From the NCBI GenBank assembly GCA_013697055.1, contig JACCXK010000093.1:1-42181 (forward strand): a DNA stretch of 42,181 bases, written 5' to 3'. Origin of the DNA: Alphaproteobacteria bacterium. GTDB lineage: Bacteria; Pseudomonadota; Alphaproteobacteria; Micropepsales; Micropepsaceae. Under the pieces are notes generated by a model. The model was not told the DNA's origin and did no database searches. It worked only from the letters and a program-made list of their open reading frames with translations. Both the position numbers and the translations under genes were made by a program. Positions 17,335-26,460 of the stretch are shown here, in pieces (position 1 is the first letter of the stretch; each line of letters starts with the position of its first letter).

Positions 17335-17946
17335 TTACTTCTTGAACTCCACAAGGATCGCCTCATAAGGCGCATTGCCGGCATTTTCGTCGCTTTGTGT
17401 GCCGGGCATCAGCCATTGCACCGCACCCGGCTGGAGCGGCACGGATTTCCATCGCATCGCGGTCAACGGCACCAGAAGGCGCTCGAACGGCTCCTGATAC
17501 GGGGTCGTCTTTTCGCCTTGCGCAAGCCGCAGCCGCAGCACCCGCACCTGGTTGTTGTCGAGCTCGACTTTGAAATGCTTGTCCAGCGCGGGCGCTTTGA
17601 CAGTTGGCTTCATCGCGGGCGGCGATTTCAGCTCGACATGCACGATGTCCACTGGGCCCCTGGCGGCGATCTGCGCGGTATGGGTGCCCATGGCGTCGTT
17701 CCATTGCACTTCGCCGGCCTTGAAATGCTCCGGGCTGACTTTACCGTCCGGGTAGCGGATGGTGTTGGTGCCGGCCTCGAAATAGATCATCACCCGGTTG
17801 GTGAGATGGACATGCGGCTTGGTGAGTTCGCCCGGCTTGCCGGCGCTGAGCGCCACCTTGGCCACGGCATTGTTGATCGGCACGCTCGGCGGGTCATAGG
17901 GAATGCCCGCATGGGCGACCGCGGCGAGCGCCAAGATACTCAGCAT
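17335..17946 (-). CDS. Exported cupin-like protein
   Basis: 203 residues starting with a short signal peptide (MLSILALAAVAHA). Two cupin-like beta segments follow: KPHVHLTNRVMIYFEAG through GEVQWNDAMGTHTAQI (about 48-110) and FKVELDNNQVRVLRLRLAQGEKTTPY onward (about 130-185). The second half lacks a clear metal-binding His/Glu set, so it may be structural. It probably acts in the periplasm. The start at 17946 was chosen for the signal peptide; it lies 19 bases after the GH172-like gene and ends the four-gene operon. A sugar-binding or isomerase-like role is possible but unproven. Confidence 0.7.
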   Translation of the reverse strand: MLSILALAAVAHAGIPYDPPSVPINNAVAKVALSAGKPGELTKPHVHLTNRVMIYFEAGTNTIRYPDGKVSPEHFKAGEVQWNDAMGTHTAQIAARGPVDIVHVELKSPPAMKPTVKAPALDKHFKVELDNNQVRVLRLRLAQGEKTTPYQEPFERLLVPLTAMRWKSVPLQPGAVQWLMPGTQSDENAGNAPYEAILVEFKK

Positions 17947-17965
17947 GATGTCTGCCTTTCTGTTG

Positions 17966-19135
17966 TCAGCGGCGCTGGGGTTGCAAGTCCGTATCGGGCG
18001 GCAGCGCCGGATAGGGCGCATGCGCACCCTGTTGGTACCAGAACGCCACCGACGAGATGTTCTCATGGATCGGCCGATAAACGCGGGCCTCGCCGTCCTG
18101 CTGCCAGCCCAGCCCCTGGATCGTCACTTTCAGATCGGACTTGAAGCGCACCGGATCGGTGATGTGCCAGCGATACAGGCCGAAACGGCTATCGGCTTCG
18201 CGGTCCTCGGGGCGCAGCACCTGCACCAGGCCGGTATAGGGCCCGGAAAATTCCTGGTAGGCGCGGGTCAGCGGGCTGACGAAATCATAGGAGCCGTTGA
18301 AATAATCCTCGGTGCCGGTGCCCGCGATGGTGGGAAATTCCCTGTCGCCGTCCATAAAGAACTTGATCTCGCCCTCGCCCCACCAGCCGGAATGGGCGAT
18401 GCCATAGGTCATGTAGGTGCCGACATACTGGCCCCGGCCGCGCACCCCATCCAGGATCACATAGTCGGTCTTGTCGGGCAGCGGCCGCACCTGGCGGAAC
18501 TGGGCATGGAAGGTGGCGGCATCGGCCGCCACGCTGCCTAGCGCATAATCGATCTGGAAATAGAGCGTGGCATTGGTCTTGGCGCGGTTCTCCACCTCGA
18601 TGCGCATATGTTTGCGGAACGGCATGGGCCAATAGCTGTTGAAGGCGCTGCCCGGATTGACGGTGATGGCCAGCGAATTGACCTGGGCATATTGGCCAAG
18701 CCCCATGGCGAAGAAATCGCCCAGCGGCACTTCCACCGACGGATCCTTTTCATCGTCCCACCAGATGCGCAGGATCAGGCTGCGCCATGTGGTGGTGGCG
18801 GCGGCCACCGCGGGGGTCAGCCAGATATGCTGGATGGCGCCCGTGCCGGCGACATCGGCCAGGGTTGCGCGCTCGCCCGCGTTGACCCGGATGGACGGAC
18901 TGATCTTCCAGCCGCGCCCCAGATACTTGGCGGCGTTCTGGCCGGTGCCAGTGGTGGCCATGCCGCCCTTGCCGGGCTCACCGGTGGGATTTTCCGGCGA
19001 GATCGAGCGGGTTTGGGCGTCGGAGGTCCGGTAGAGACTGGAGAGCGTGCCGGTGAGGCCATCCACCGGTTGGCCGAAGCCTGGCAGGGTCAGGACAGCC
19101 GCCATCGCCGCCACAAGCAAAGCCATCCGCATCAT
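17966..19135 (-). CDS. Exported DUF2961 / GH172-family protein
   Basis: 389 residues with a cleavable signal (MMRMALLVAAMAAVLTLPGF). The body shows DUF2961 landmarks: GAIQHIWLTP (about 100), LRIWWDDEKDPSVEVPLGDFF (about 125-145), YWPMPF, and the acidic signature GTGTEDYFNGSYDF with Glu276. GH172 members characterised so far include fructofuranosidase/difructose anhydride enzymes and arabinan-active enzymes, so a periplasmic glycoside-processing role is likely. The ATG overlaps the permease stop by four bases (ATGA). The substrate cannot be read from the sequence. Confidence 0.82.
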   Translation of the reverse strand: MMRMALLVAAMAAVLTLPGFGQPVDGLTGTLSSLYRTSDAQTRSISPENPTGEPGKGGMATTGTGQNAAKYLGRGWKISPSIRVNAGERATLADVAGTGAIQHIWLTPAVAAATTTWRSLILRIWWDDEKDPSVEVPLGDFFAMGLGQYAQVNSLAITVNPGSAFNSYWPMPFRKHMRIEVENRAKTNATLYFQIDYALGSVAADAATFHAQFRQVRPLPDKTDYVILDGVRGRGQYVGTYMTYGIAHSGWWGEGEIKFFMDGDREFPTIAGTGTEDYFNGSYDFVSPLTRAYQEFSGPYTGLVQVLRPEDREADSRFGLYRWHITDPVRFKSDLKVTIQGLGWQQDGEARVYRPIHENISSVAFWYQQGAHAPYPALPPDTDLQPQRR

Positions 19136-20514
19136 GAGAGCTCCCTGGTTGTTTTGCGCATTGCCAGCAGCACGATTGTTCCAATCGCCGTCCAGGCGGG
19201 GAAGATCCAGAACACTGGCGGCCAGCCGCCGGCCGCGACCAGCGGCATCACCACCGCCAGCACCGCCATCACCACCGCGCCGATGACGCCGGCCACCACC
19301 ACCCAACTGGGCGCCGCCACCACATCGGCGCGCGCACCTTGCCGTTTGCGCAACACCGGCAGCCCGATGCAGCAGATGGCATAGCCGAACACCAGGCTGA
19401 TGGTGATCGCATCCACCAATGCGCCCACCGCGCCCCGGCCCAGGCCGAGCCCCGCGACATTGATGACGAAAATCACCAGCACGATGGGCGCCGGCACGCC
19501 GGAGCGGCCATGCCATTTGTTCATCCACGCCGGCATCAGGCCTTCGCGCGTCAGGGCGATCAGGGTGCGCGACGCCATCAGGAAGCAGCCATTCCAGGTC
19601 TTGAGCAGGGAGAGAATGGCGATCAGCAGCACCAGCGGCACCAGCACCTGGCCGCCGGGCAGCAGACGCGTCACCTCGACAAAGGCCAGGGAATGGGACG
19701 GCAGGTTTTGCCAGGGCATCATGATGGCGGTACCGGTCACCACCACGCAATAAAAGGCGGCGGCCGCGACAACCGTCAGCACCAGTATGCGGAACAGGGT
19801 GGAGAACGGCAGGCGGGCGGATTTTTCCTCCACCACATGGCTGACCGCCTGGAAGCCGCACAACAGGAAGGCGCAATTGGCGAAGATGGCGGCGGCGCCT
19901 TCCCACCACACCGGATTTTGCGCCGGCAGCAGCGGCGCCAGGTTGGCGGGCGCGCCGTGGGACAGCATCAGCGCCACCATCGCCAGCGCCCCGCTGATGA
20001 AGATGTAGGTGAACAGACTGTGGAAGCGCGCCAGCACCTGGCCGCCCCGGTAATTCAGCAGCGCGATGACCGGCGCCCCGATACAGCCGATGATCAGCTG
20101 GTTGCGGGTGACGATGGTGCCGGCGGCAGTGTACAGCGCCACATCGGGCACGCCGGTGTTCAGCCGCTCGAACAGCCAGGCGATGGCCAGGCCTTCGAAA
20201 ATCGTCACCAGGATCCAGGCAAAGGCGATGAACCAGCCGACATAGAAGGCCAAGCCCCGGCCAAAGACATGCAGCACAAAGGTGAACTCTCCGCCGGTGA
20301 CGGGAAGGCGCGAGGTCAGCTCGGCATAGCAGGCGCCGATGCAGGCGACCACGATGCCGCCCAGGGCAAAGCCGATCACCGCGCCGCCGGGTCCGGCCGA
20401 CGCGATCCAGCTTCCCGCCAGAACGCACCAGGACGAGCCGATGATGGAGCCGAAGCCGAAGGCGAACAGCTGGAAGCGACCGATATTGCCCTTAAGGGCG
20501 GGTGCTTCGGCCAC
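19132..20514 (-). CDS. APC-family amino-acid/amine permease
   Basis: 460 residues, about 12 hydrophobic helices, inner membrane. The N-terminus FAFGFGSIIGSSWCVLAGSW matches the APC helix 1 substrate-binding loop (G-S-I-I-G-S), and ELTSRLPVTGGEFTFV is the conserved helix 2-3 signature. The start is GTG, sharing its first base with the stop of the upstream gene (TAGTG), so translation is coupled. It probably imports an amino acid, amine or related product liberated by the upstream formamidase-like enzyme. Specificity is unknown. Confidence 0.87.
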   Translation of the reverse strand: MAEAPALKGNIGRFQLFAFGFGSIIGSSWCVLAGSWIASAGPGGAVIGFALGGIVVACIGACYAELTSRLPVTGGEFTFVLHVFGRGLAFYVGWFIAFAWILVTIFEGLAIAWLFERLNTGVPDVALYTAAGTIVTRNQLIIGCIGAPVIALLNYRGGQVLARFHSLFTYIFISGALAMVALMLSHGAPANLAPLLPAQNPVWWEGAAAIFANCAFLLCGFQAVSHVVEEKSARLPFSTLFRILVLTVVAAAAFYCVVVTGTAIMMPWQNLPSHSLAFVEVTRLLPGGQVLVPLVLLIAILSLLKTWNGCFLMASRTLIALTREGLMPAWMNKWHGRSGVPAPIVLVIFVINVAGLGLGRGAVGALVDAITISLVFGYAICCIGLPVLRKRQGARADVVAAPSWVVVAGVIGAVVMAVLAVVMPLVAAGGWPPVFWIFPAWTAIGTIVLLAMRKTTRELS

Positions 20515-22919
20515 TAGATCGGCGCTTTGAACGGCGCAGCTTGCGAAAATCGCTTCAACACATTGGTGGTGATGCGGGCGATGTCATTGTCGAAGCTGTT
20601 GTGATTCAGCGCCCCGATATAGGCCATGGAGCCGACGGAAAAGACCGCGCCGCCAGACGGCGTTTCGAAGAAGGTCAGCGAGGCGTAGTTCTTGTTGTCG
20701 TAATCATCGCGCATCTGCACCGCCTGTTGCGCGTTGGCCCAGACCGGGATCGGCGTGCCTTCGGACTTGGCCAGGTGCAGGGCATGGCGCGGCGTGCCGG
20801 CGTCATAATCCACCCGGTCGAACTCATCGCCCGCGGCGCCGCCGAAATGGGTGCCGTAGTCGCCGATGATCTCATTATGCACGCCGGCGAAGATGAAGGC
20901 AGCGCGCGGGTTTTTCGAATCCGGCAGCACCTTGTAATAGGTGTTGCCCGACCCGAAGGTGGTGCCGGCATAGCGCAGGCCCAAGGTGTGGGTCAGCCAG
21001 CCGTGGTCCCATTCCAGATTGTCCACCCCGTTGAGTTCGAAGCGGCGCTCGCCCTCGAAATTCTGCGGCGTCCAATAGACTTCGTTGAGGCGCCGCAGTT
21101 CGACCGCCGGGATGCCGTCATCGCGCCAGGCCGCGGGATTCTGGAAGCCGTTGCCGCCCAAGTACATAAAGCGCCCGCCGGAGCCCAGATAGTCCTTCAC
21201 GGCGGTGAAGATTTCCGGCGACTGGTATTCCGGATGCTGGCCGGTGATCACGGTGCGATAGCGCGACAGCAGCGCCTTGCCTTCCTTGTGCACCAGGTCG
21301 TCGGTGATGATGTCGTAGGGCATCTTTTCATGTTCCAGCCAGTCCACGACCTGGGTGTCGGAATTGATCAGGTGCAGCCAGGTCTTGAGCGTGACCGTCA
21401 GCAGCGGCCGCCGCCAGGATGAGCGCGTCACCAATGTGCCGTCGATATGCTGGTCATACAGGCCGCGCCCGAATTCGGGATGCTGCATCAGGAAATCGAT
21501 ATCGTCGGCGTTGAAGTGGAACGCGGGATAACGTTCTAACTGGGCGAAATTGCGCGTCCAGTTACTGTAGGCCAGATAGGTGGTGGTGGGGATCAGGAAG
21601 GCCGTGGTTGCAGTCGTGGTGCCCTTGGGCGGCGCCACGAAGAACGGCACATAATGCTCGGACTTGCCGTGCTGCAGATGCACGGCATAGATGCCGCTCT
21701 TCAACCCTTGCGGCACCGTATAGCTGAAGCCGGGATTCCATTCCGCATCCAGCAGATCGTCTTCGCGGAAATACATCGCCGAGAATTCGCCCGGCTGCTG
21801 GCGCCAGTCCTTGCTGGAGGTCCAGTGATAGCCCTTCATGGCGCGCTGCGGCCAGTTCACGCCGCGCCCGTTCCAGGCCGCCGCGGTCGCGTCATGCACG
21901 GTCAAGGTGCCGATGCCGCGGCCGAAGTCCCAGAAGCCGCGAATGTCATCGCCCGCGACCTCGTCCAGTTTGGTCGCCGTGGCGACGCGGATCATGTCGG
22001 TGGGATGCAGAACCTTGCCCGACAGGCGTACGCCGTCGATACGGCCATTGAACAGGGCATAAGGCGCGGGTTGGCCGTTGGCCATCATCTCGCCGCTGCC
22101 GGCGGCAAAGCGCATCGGCGTGCCGCTGGCCACCGTCCAGGCCTTGGCCAGGCGGCGGGTGCCGAAAATGTAATGCCAGGGGTCGCTGTTGGAAGCGAGG
22201 GTGAAATTGGGATCGGTCATCAGCACGTCATAAACGCGCCACTCGCCTGACGAAGAATCGAACGACGCCCCCAGCACGGTCCAGTGACCATGCTGGATAT
22301 AGCGCGAGGTGCGCAGCTTGAAATATTTGCCTCCGCCCTGCCCTACCCACAGCGCGCCCTCGCCGCGCTCATCGATGCCGATGGCCCAGCCGGTCTTTTT
22401 GGTCTGGTCCCATTGCGAGGCGATAATTTGCGGCCCCTTGCCCGGCAAGGTGGGCTTGACCAACGCCACCACCGAGAAATCGCGGGTGCTGCTGGTGACG
22501 GCCGACGGCGAGGCCTGGTCGAAGGTGACATAGGAGCCGGGCCAGGTCTTCTGCTCAGCCCCAGGATAGCTTTTGGCGAAATCGGCCGAGACCGGATCGA
22601 CCCGGAAACGCCCGGCGCCCGACAGGGTATCGCCATTGATCACCCGCACCAGCGAGGCCTTGTAATCGCCCGGGGCATAGGTGCTGACGTGAAAGGTGAT
22701 CTTCTCGCCCGGCCGCACCGTGATCTGGTCGCTGTAACCGACGATGGTCTTATTGGATTTGGCCAGGGTCAGGGCATGGCCCTTGTCGGCGTCGGTCACC
22801 GCACGGCGGGGCCGCGCCGTCAGGCTGGTCAACGCCATGGCGGGAAGCCGGGCCATGGCGGCAAAGGCGGAGGCCACCCCCATCATCAACATGGATGTGC
22901 GGCGCGTCAGATTGGTCAT
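20514..22919 (-). CDS. Exported N,N-dimethylformamidase large-subunit-like protein
   Basis: 801 residues. The N-terminus TNLTRRTSMLMMGVASAF is a signal with a twin-arginine pair, possibly Tat. The middle has a LamG-like jelly roll (DFSVVALVKP through FNGRIDGVRLSG) and the C-terminal half a glutamine-amidotransferase-like fold, as in the DmfA2 beta subunit. Candidate mononuclear iron ligands are Tyr448 or Tyr451 (TTTYLAYSN), Tyr488 (GLYDQH) and Glu564 (HPEYQS). Their spacing is close to the Tyr/Tyr/Glu set known in dimethylformamidase. No small alpha-subunit gene is next to it. I preferred ATG 22919, behind GGGGGAC, over an in-frame TTG. It is the first gene of the operon; an amide or formamide substrate is only an inference. 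Confidence 0.78.
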   Translation of the reverse strand: MTNLTRRTSMLMMGVASAFAAMARLPAMALTSLTARPRRAVTDADKGHALTLAKSNKTIVGYSDQITVRPGEKITFHVSTYAPGDYKASLVRVINGDTLSGAGRFRVDPVSADFAKSYPGAEQKTWPGSYVTFDQASPSAVTSSTRDFSVVALVKPTLPGKGPQIIASQWDQTKKTGWAIGIDERGEGALWVGQGGGKYFKLRTSRYIQHGHWTVLGASFDSSSGEWRVYDVLMTDPNFTLASNSDPWHYIFGTRRLAKAWTVASGTPMRFAAGSGEMMANGQPAPYALFNGRIDGVRLSGKVLHPTDMIRVATATKLDEVAGDDIRGFWDFGRGIGTLTVHDATAAAWNGRGVNWPQRAMKGYHWTSSKDWRQQPGEFSAMYFREDDLLDAEWNPGFSYTVPQGLKSGIYAVHLQHGKSEHYVPFFVAPPKGTTTATTAFLIPTTTYLAYSNWTRNFAQLERYPAFHFNADDIDFLMQHPEFGRGLYDQHIDGTLVTRSSWRRPLLTVTLKTWLHLINSDTQVVDWLEHEKMPYDIITDDLVHKEGKALLSRYRTVITGQHPEYQSPEIFTAVKDYLGSGGRFMYLGGNGFQNPAAWRDDGIPAVELRRLNEVYWTPQNFEGERRFELNGVDNLEWDHGWLTHTLGLRYAGTTFGSGNTYYKVLPDSKNPRAAFIFAGVHNEIIGDYGTHFGGAAGDEFDRVDYDAGTPRHALHLAKSEGTPIPVWANAQQAVQMRDDYDNKNYASLTFFETPSGGAVFSVGSMAYIGALNHNSFDNDIARITTNVLKRFSQAAPFKAPI

Positions 22920-23169
22920 GCCCAAGTCCCCCAAGACTCTTTGCTGAATTCAGACACAGAAGGGGAAGACTGGCAATAAGGCGCAATTGTGGAGCGCCCA
23001 CAGGCTTTTGCGCGGTTCTCGAGGAAGTGGTGAAACCAGGCCAGCGCCGTTTCCCCGACGGCGCGATGGCAATTCGCAGGTTCCGGGTTGGGACTTTGTA
23101 TGTTGCACGACGGCGGCGGATTCCTGTTTGCTGTTTCGGCAGGGGGCTGTCACGCAAAAGGAACGCCAA

Positions 23170-23475
23170 ATGAAACCTGCAATCCCCGCTATCCTCTCAA
23201 TCACTCTGCTCGCGGGCGTCGCCACCGCCGCAATCGCCTATAGCGGTGAGGACCTTGCCAAAAACGCCAGGCTCACTATCGCGCAGGCGACAAACGTTGC
23301 CTTGAAAGCGCGGCCCGGCCAGATCAAGGACAAGGAACTTGAACGCGAAAAGGGCGGCTCCGGCTTGCGCTATTCCTTCGATGTGGTCAGCAATGGGATC
23401 ATGTATGAAGTCGGTATTGATGCCCAGAGCGGCGCCGTTCTGGAGAACAAGAAGGAAGGATCGCATCCCGACTAG
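23170..23475 (+). CDS. Small exported PepSY-domain protein
   Basis: 101 residues: signal peptide MKPAIPAILSITLLAGVATA, then one PepSY-like domain (LTIAQATNVALKARPGQI, about 35-52, and YSFDVVSNGIMYEVGIDAQSGAVL, about 69-92). PepSY proteins are periplasmic and often inhibit proteases or accompany metal or redox proteins. ATG 23170 was chosen for the signal peptide. It is convergent with the membrane protein at 23499, 23 bases apart; a functional link is plausible but unproven. Confidence 0.8.
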   Translation: MKPAIPAILSITLLAGVATAAIAYSGEDLAKNARLTIAQATNVALKARPGQIKDKELEREKGGSGLRYSFDVVSNGIMYEVGIDAQSGAVLENKKEGSHPD

Positions 23476-23498
23476 TTTCGAGGCCCGCTTGCGGCCGC

Positions 23499-24266
23499 CT
23501 ATTTCGCGGGTTCCGCCACGCCTGGATGTTGACCGGCGCGTTGCGGGAAGATGGCGATGCACAGGACAATCAACACAGCGATAATCGCAGATGCCAGGGG
23601 GCGGCTCACGTTTAGACCGCCTTGCGCTACGGGCTTGTCGAAAAAGTCTCCCACGGTCGCGCCGAGCGGACGGGTAAGGATGAACGCGGCCCAGAACAGA
23701 AGCACGTGCGAAAGGGTGCTCCAAAAATACAGGCCCGCTATCACGGCGAGAGCGGCTCCGAATACCAACGCACCACCGCCATATCCAAGACCGCTGTCAG
23801 CAGCCCAATCTCCCAGCGCAGTACCGAGGGTCTGCGAAAGGGTTATGGTAGCCCAATAGAATGCCTCCACACGGGGCCTGCTGACCGTCGCTACCGACAC
23901 GCTTCCTTCCGCCCAATACCAAGTCCCGAGCGAAGCAGCCACCAGGGCCAGCAACAGCAGTGAACCCCCCGGATAGCCGATCCCCAGGGATCTGTCTGCG
24001 AAATCCGCCAGCGTCGTCCCAAGGGTGGTCGAAGCGACAATCGTGGCCCAATACAGAAAGGGCTGAAATTTTCGGGACATTATTTGCAGAATGACGAATA
24101 AAACCATCGCCGTGGCGAATATTGCCGTGCTCAGCAGGTATCCCAGATTCATCGTCATTGAGAGCGTATCGCCGCCCGTTTCGCCCAATGTCGTGGCCAG
24201 TATCTTGATGATCCAGAATGTCAGAACAACTTCCGGGACCTTGCTCTCGACGGAATCAGAACTCAC
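23499..24266 (-). CDS. Multi-pass membrane protein with four LG-x-T-x-x-D motifs (COG4705-like)
   Basis: 255 residues, about eight hydrophobic helices. Four copies of one motif are visible: TTLGETGGD (25-33), TTLGTTLAD (80-88), QTLGTALGD (145-153) and RPLGATVGD (199-207), each at a helix start. This implies an internally fourfold, two-helix repeat, as in small ion carriers. I recall uncharacterised COG4705 membrane proteins with this pattern; no substrate is known to me. The start is GTG (24266) with GAGG upstream. The 188 bases above it show no gene. Confidence 0.75.
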   Translation of the reverse strand: MSSDSVESKVPEVVLTFWIIKILATTLGETGGDTLSMTMNLGYLLSTAIFATAMVLFVILQIMSRKFQPFLYWATIVASTTLGTTLADFADRSLGIGYPGGSLLLLALVAASLGTWYWAEGSVSVATVSRPRVEAFYWATITLSQTLGTALGDWAADSGLGYGGGALVFGAALAVIAGLYFWSTLSHVLLFWAAFILTRPLGATVGDFFDKPVAQGGLNVSRPLASAIIAVLIVLCIAIFPQRAGQHPGVAEPAK

Positions 24267-24454
24267 AGCAGAACCTCATGACTTGACGCACTCGCCGGAG
24301 GGCGCGCCTCAGGAATTTTGGGGTGCTGGATTGATCAACAGCCACGCGCACCGCGGGTTCCGTCCTGTCACTATACAATTTCCCAATAGCTTTGTACGCG
24401 AACCGATGACCATTTCGCAGTGTGCGACGATCTTGGCGTCGTGAAACGTGCAAT

Positions 24455-25579
24455 TTACAGGATGCGGTGAAACCAGGCGAGCGAAAGCCCCGCCGCCGCC
24501 AGCATCAGCAGCGCCGCCAGCGCGGCGAAGAAGGCGGTGATTTCCATCTCCCGCGTCTCCACCACCAGCTGGCGCGACAGCACGTCGTACACCGCTTTCA
24601 GGTCTTCGGCGCTGTTGGCGTGGAAATAGCGCGCATGGGTCATGTCGGCGATCTTCTTGAGCGCCACCTCGTCCAGTTGTGCGCGCATCGACCAGCCGCC
24701 GAAACCGACGATATTGCCCTTGGCGGTGCCGAAGCCGACGGTATAGACCCGCACGCCGTACTCACTGGCCATGCGCGCCGCTTCGATCGGGTCAAAGCCG
24801 GCATTGGTCTGCCCGTCGGTGAGCAGGATCACTACCGCATTCTTGTAGGAGCCGGGCTCGACCGGGACATGCTTCTTGGGCGGCGCCTTGGCGCGCTCGC
24901 CCAGCGCAGTGCCGCCGAAGCGTTCGCGGAAATCGTAGTTGCCCCAGCGGCCGGCCGTGTCGGAGTTGAACTGGTTGATGGGGAAGTTTTCCTGCGGGAA
25001 CAGGGTCGAGAGCGACACCAGCACGCCGCTGCCCACCGCGGTGCCGCGCTGCAGCTCGAACCGGTCGATGGCGGCGGTCAGGGCCGGATGGTCGGTGGTC
25101 GGCGCCTGTACCAGCAGCGCGGTGGCCGCGAAGGCGACGATGCCGATGCGCACGTCGCGCGGCTGGTCCTTGATATAGGCCTTGGCCGCCGTCTCCGCCG
25201 CCATGATACGCGACGGGTTCACATCGGTGGCGCGCATGCTGCCCGACACGTCCATCGCCAGGATCACGGTGGCGACACGGCTCGGCAGCGCGACTTCGGC
25301 GGACGGCCGCGCCATGGCGAGCAGCAGCATGGCAAAGGCCGCCAGCATCAGCGCCGGGGGAACATGACGCCGCCAGCCGGGGCCGTCGCTGGCCTCGCGC
25401 ACCAGCGCCAGGTTGGGATAGCGGAAGGCGCTTTTGCGGCGGCGGCGCAGCAGCACCACATAGATCGCGGCGATCACCGGCACCAGCAGCAGGAACCACA
25501 GCATTACCGGCCAGGAGAAGGAGATGCTGGGGATCAGCCCGCCCAGCCGCGACCAGGGAATGCCGAACAGGTCTTTCAT
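24455..25579 (-). CDS. BatA-like von Willebrand factor A membrane protein
   Basis: 374 residues: two N-terminal membrane helices (about 20-45 and 75-92), a VWA domain with MIDAS motif DVSGS (about 110-114) and the second metal segment LLTDGQTNAG (about 247-256), and a C-terminal helix (about 350-370). Bat proteins work with MoxR ATPases in envelope stress or enzyme maturation. It overlaps the DUF58 gene by four bases. A BatB partner and TPR BatC are not present downstream, so this is a shortened bat set. Confidence 0.88.
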   Translation of the reverse strand: MKDLFGIPWSRLGGLIPSISFSWPVMLWFLLLVPVIAAIYVVLLRRRRKSAFRYPNLALVREASDGPGWRRHVPPALMLAAFAMLLLAMARPSAEVALPSRVATVILAMDVSGSMRATDVNPSRIMAAETAAKAYIKDQPRDVRIGIVAFAATALLVQAPTTDHPALTAAIDRFELQRGTAVGSGVLVSLSTLFPQENFPINQFNSDTAGRWGNYDFRERFGGTALGERAKAPPKKHVPVEPGSYKNAVVILLTDGQTNAGFDPIEAARMASEYGVRVYTVGFGTAKGNIVGFGGWSMRAQLDEVALKKIADMTHARYFHANSAEDLKAVYDVLSRQLVVETREMEITAFFAALAALLMLAAAGLSLAWFHRIL

Positions 25580-26460
25580 GCCGACCTCTGGCTTTGTTTG
25601 CGCATCGCGGCAAAGCGCACCAGCGCATCCAGCACCTCATCCTCGGTGCCCAGCTCCACCACATCCACGCCGGCTTTTTCAAAACCGGCGCGTAAAGCCG
25701 CTTCGCGCGTATCGGCGGCGTCGGCGAAACGTTGCTGGAAGCCGCGGCTGTTGGTGTCGACGAACAACTGTTCGCCGGATTCGGCGTCCTGGAAGGTGAG
25801 AAACCCCAGGTCCGGCATGCGCGTGTCCAAAGGATCGGTCAGGCGCACCGCCACCACATCGTGGCGTTGGGAAAGCCGGGTCAGCGTCTGTTCCCAACCG
25901 GGACTGCTGATGAAGTCGGAGACCACAAAGACCAGCGAGCGGCGGCGGATGACCCCGGCGGCCTGCGCCAGCACCGCTTTCAGGTCGGTGGCACCGCGTC
26001 CCGGGCGATGACCGCTGACGGCGCTGAGGATATGCAGCAACTGGCGGCGCCCGCCGCTGGCCGGGATGGTGCGGTCCACCTGGCCGGAGAAGATCATGGC
26101 GCCGGTCCGGTTGCCGCGGCCCAGCATCAGCCGGCACATCAGAAGCGTGAACTCCATCAGCACGGTGTGCTTGGAGACGCTGACACCTTCGAACATCATC
26201 GACGGGCTCATGTCGAGCAGGAACCAGACCGGAATTTCCCGATCCTCCAGATAGTCGCGCACGAAGGGCGCATCCAGCCGGGCGGTGGCGTTCCAGTCCA
26301 TGCGCCGCACATCGTCATGGAACTGGTATTCGCGCAGGTCCGCCAGGTCGAGGCCATCGCCGCGCGAGGGGCTTCTGTAGTCGCCCTGCAATAGCCCTTC
26401 CAGCCGGCGCATCACCGGCAATTCCAGGCGGCGCAGGACATTTTCAGAGACTGGCGGCAC
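25576..26460 (-). CDS. DUF58 domain protein (MoxR partner)
   Basis: 294 residues with the DUF58 core RSPSRGDGLDLADLREYQFHDDVRRMDWNAT (about 29-59; quoted in parts: GDGLDLADLREY, DVRRMDWNATARL), followed by a degenerate VWA fold (LLDMSPSM, about 82). No membrane helix is seen. It overlaps the MoxR gene by 17 bases and BatA by four, giving tight coupling. DUF58 proteins are thought to be adaptors between MoxR AAA+ ATPases and their VWA clients; the client here is probably the BatA-like neighbour. Confidence 0.9.
   Translation of the reverse strand: MPPVSENVLRRLELPVMRRLEGLLQGDYRSPSRGDGLDLADLREYQFHDDVRRMDWNATARLDAPFVRDYLEDREIPVWFLLDMSPSMMFEGVSVSKHTVLMEFTLLMCRLMLGRGNRTGAMIFSGQVDRTIPASGGRRQLLHILSAVSGHRPGRGATDLKAVLAQAAGVIRRRSLVFVVSDFISSPGWEQTLTRLSQRHDVVAVRLTDPLDTRMPDLGFLTFQDAESGEQLFVDTNSRGFQQRFADAADTREAALRAGFEKAGVDVVELGTEDEVLDALVRFAAMRKQSQRSA

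Noticed and set aside
17966-20428. Single 820-residue permease/GH172 fusion
   Set aside because: The N-terminal half of that frame is an out-of-frame reading of the APC permease gene; the real start is ATG 19135 with a signal peptide.
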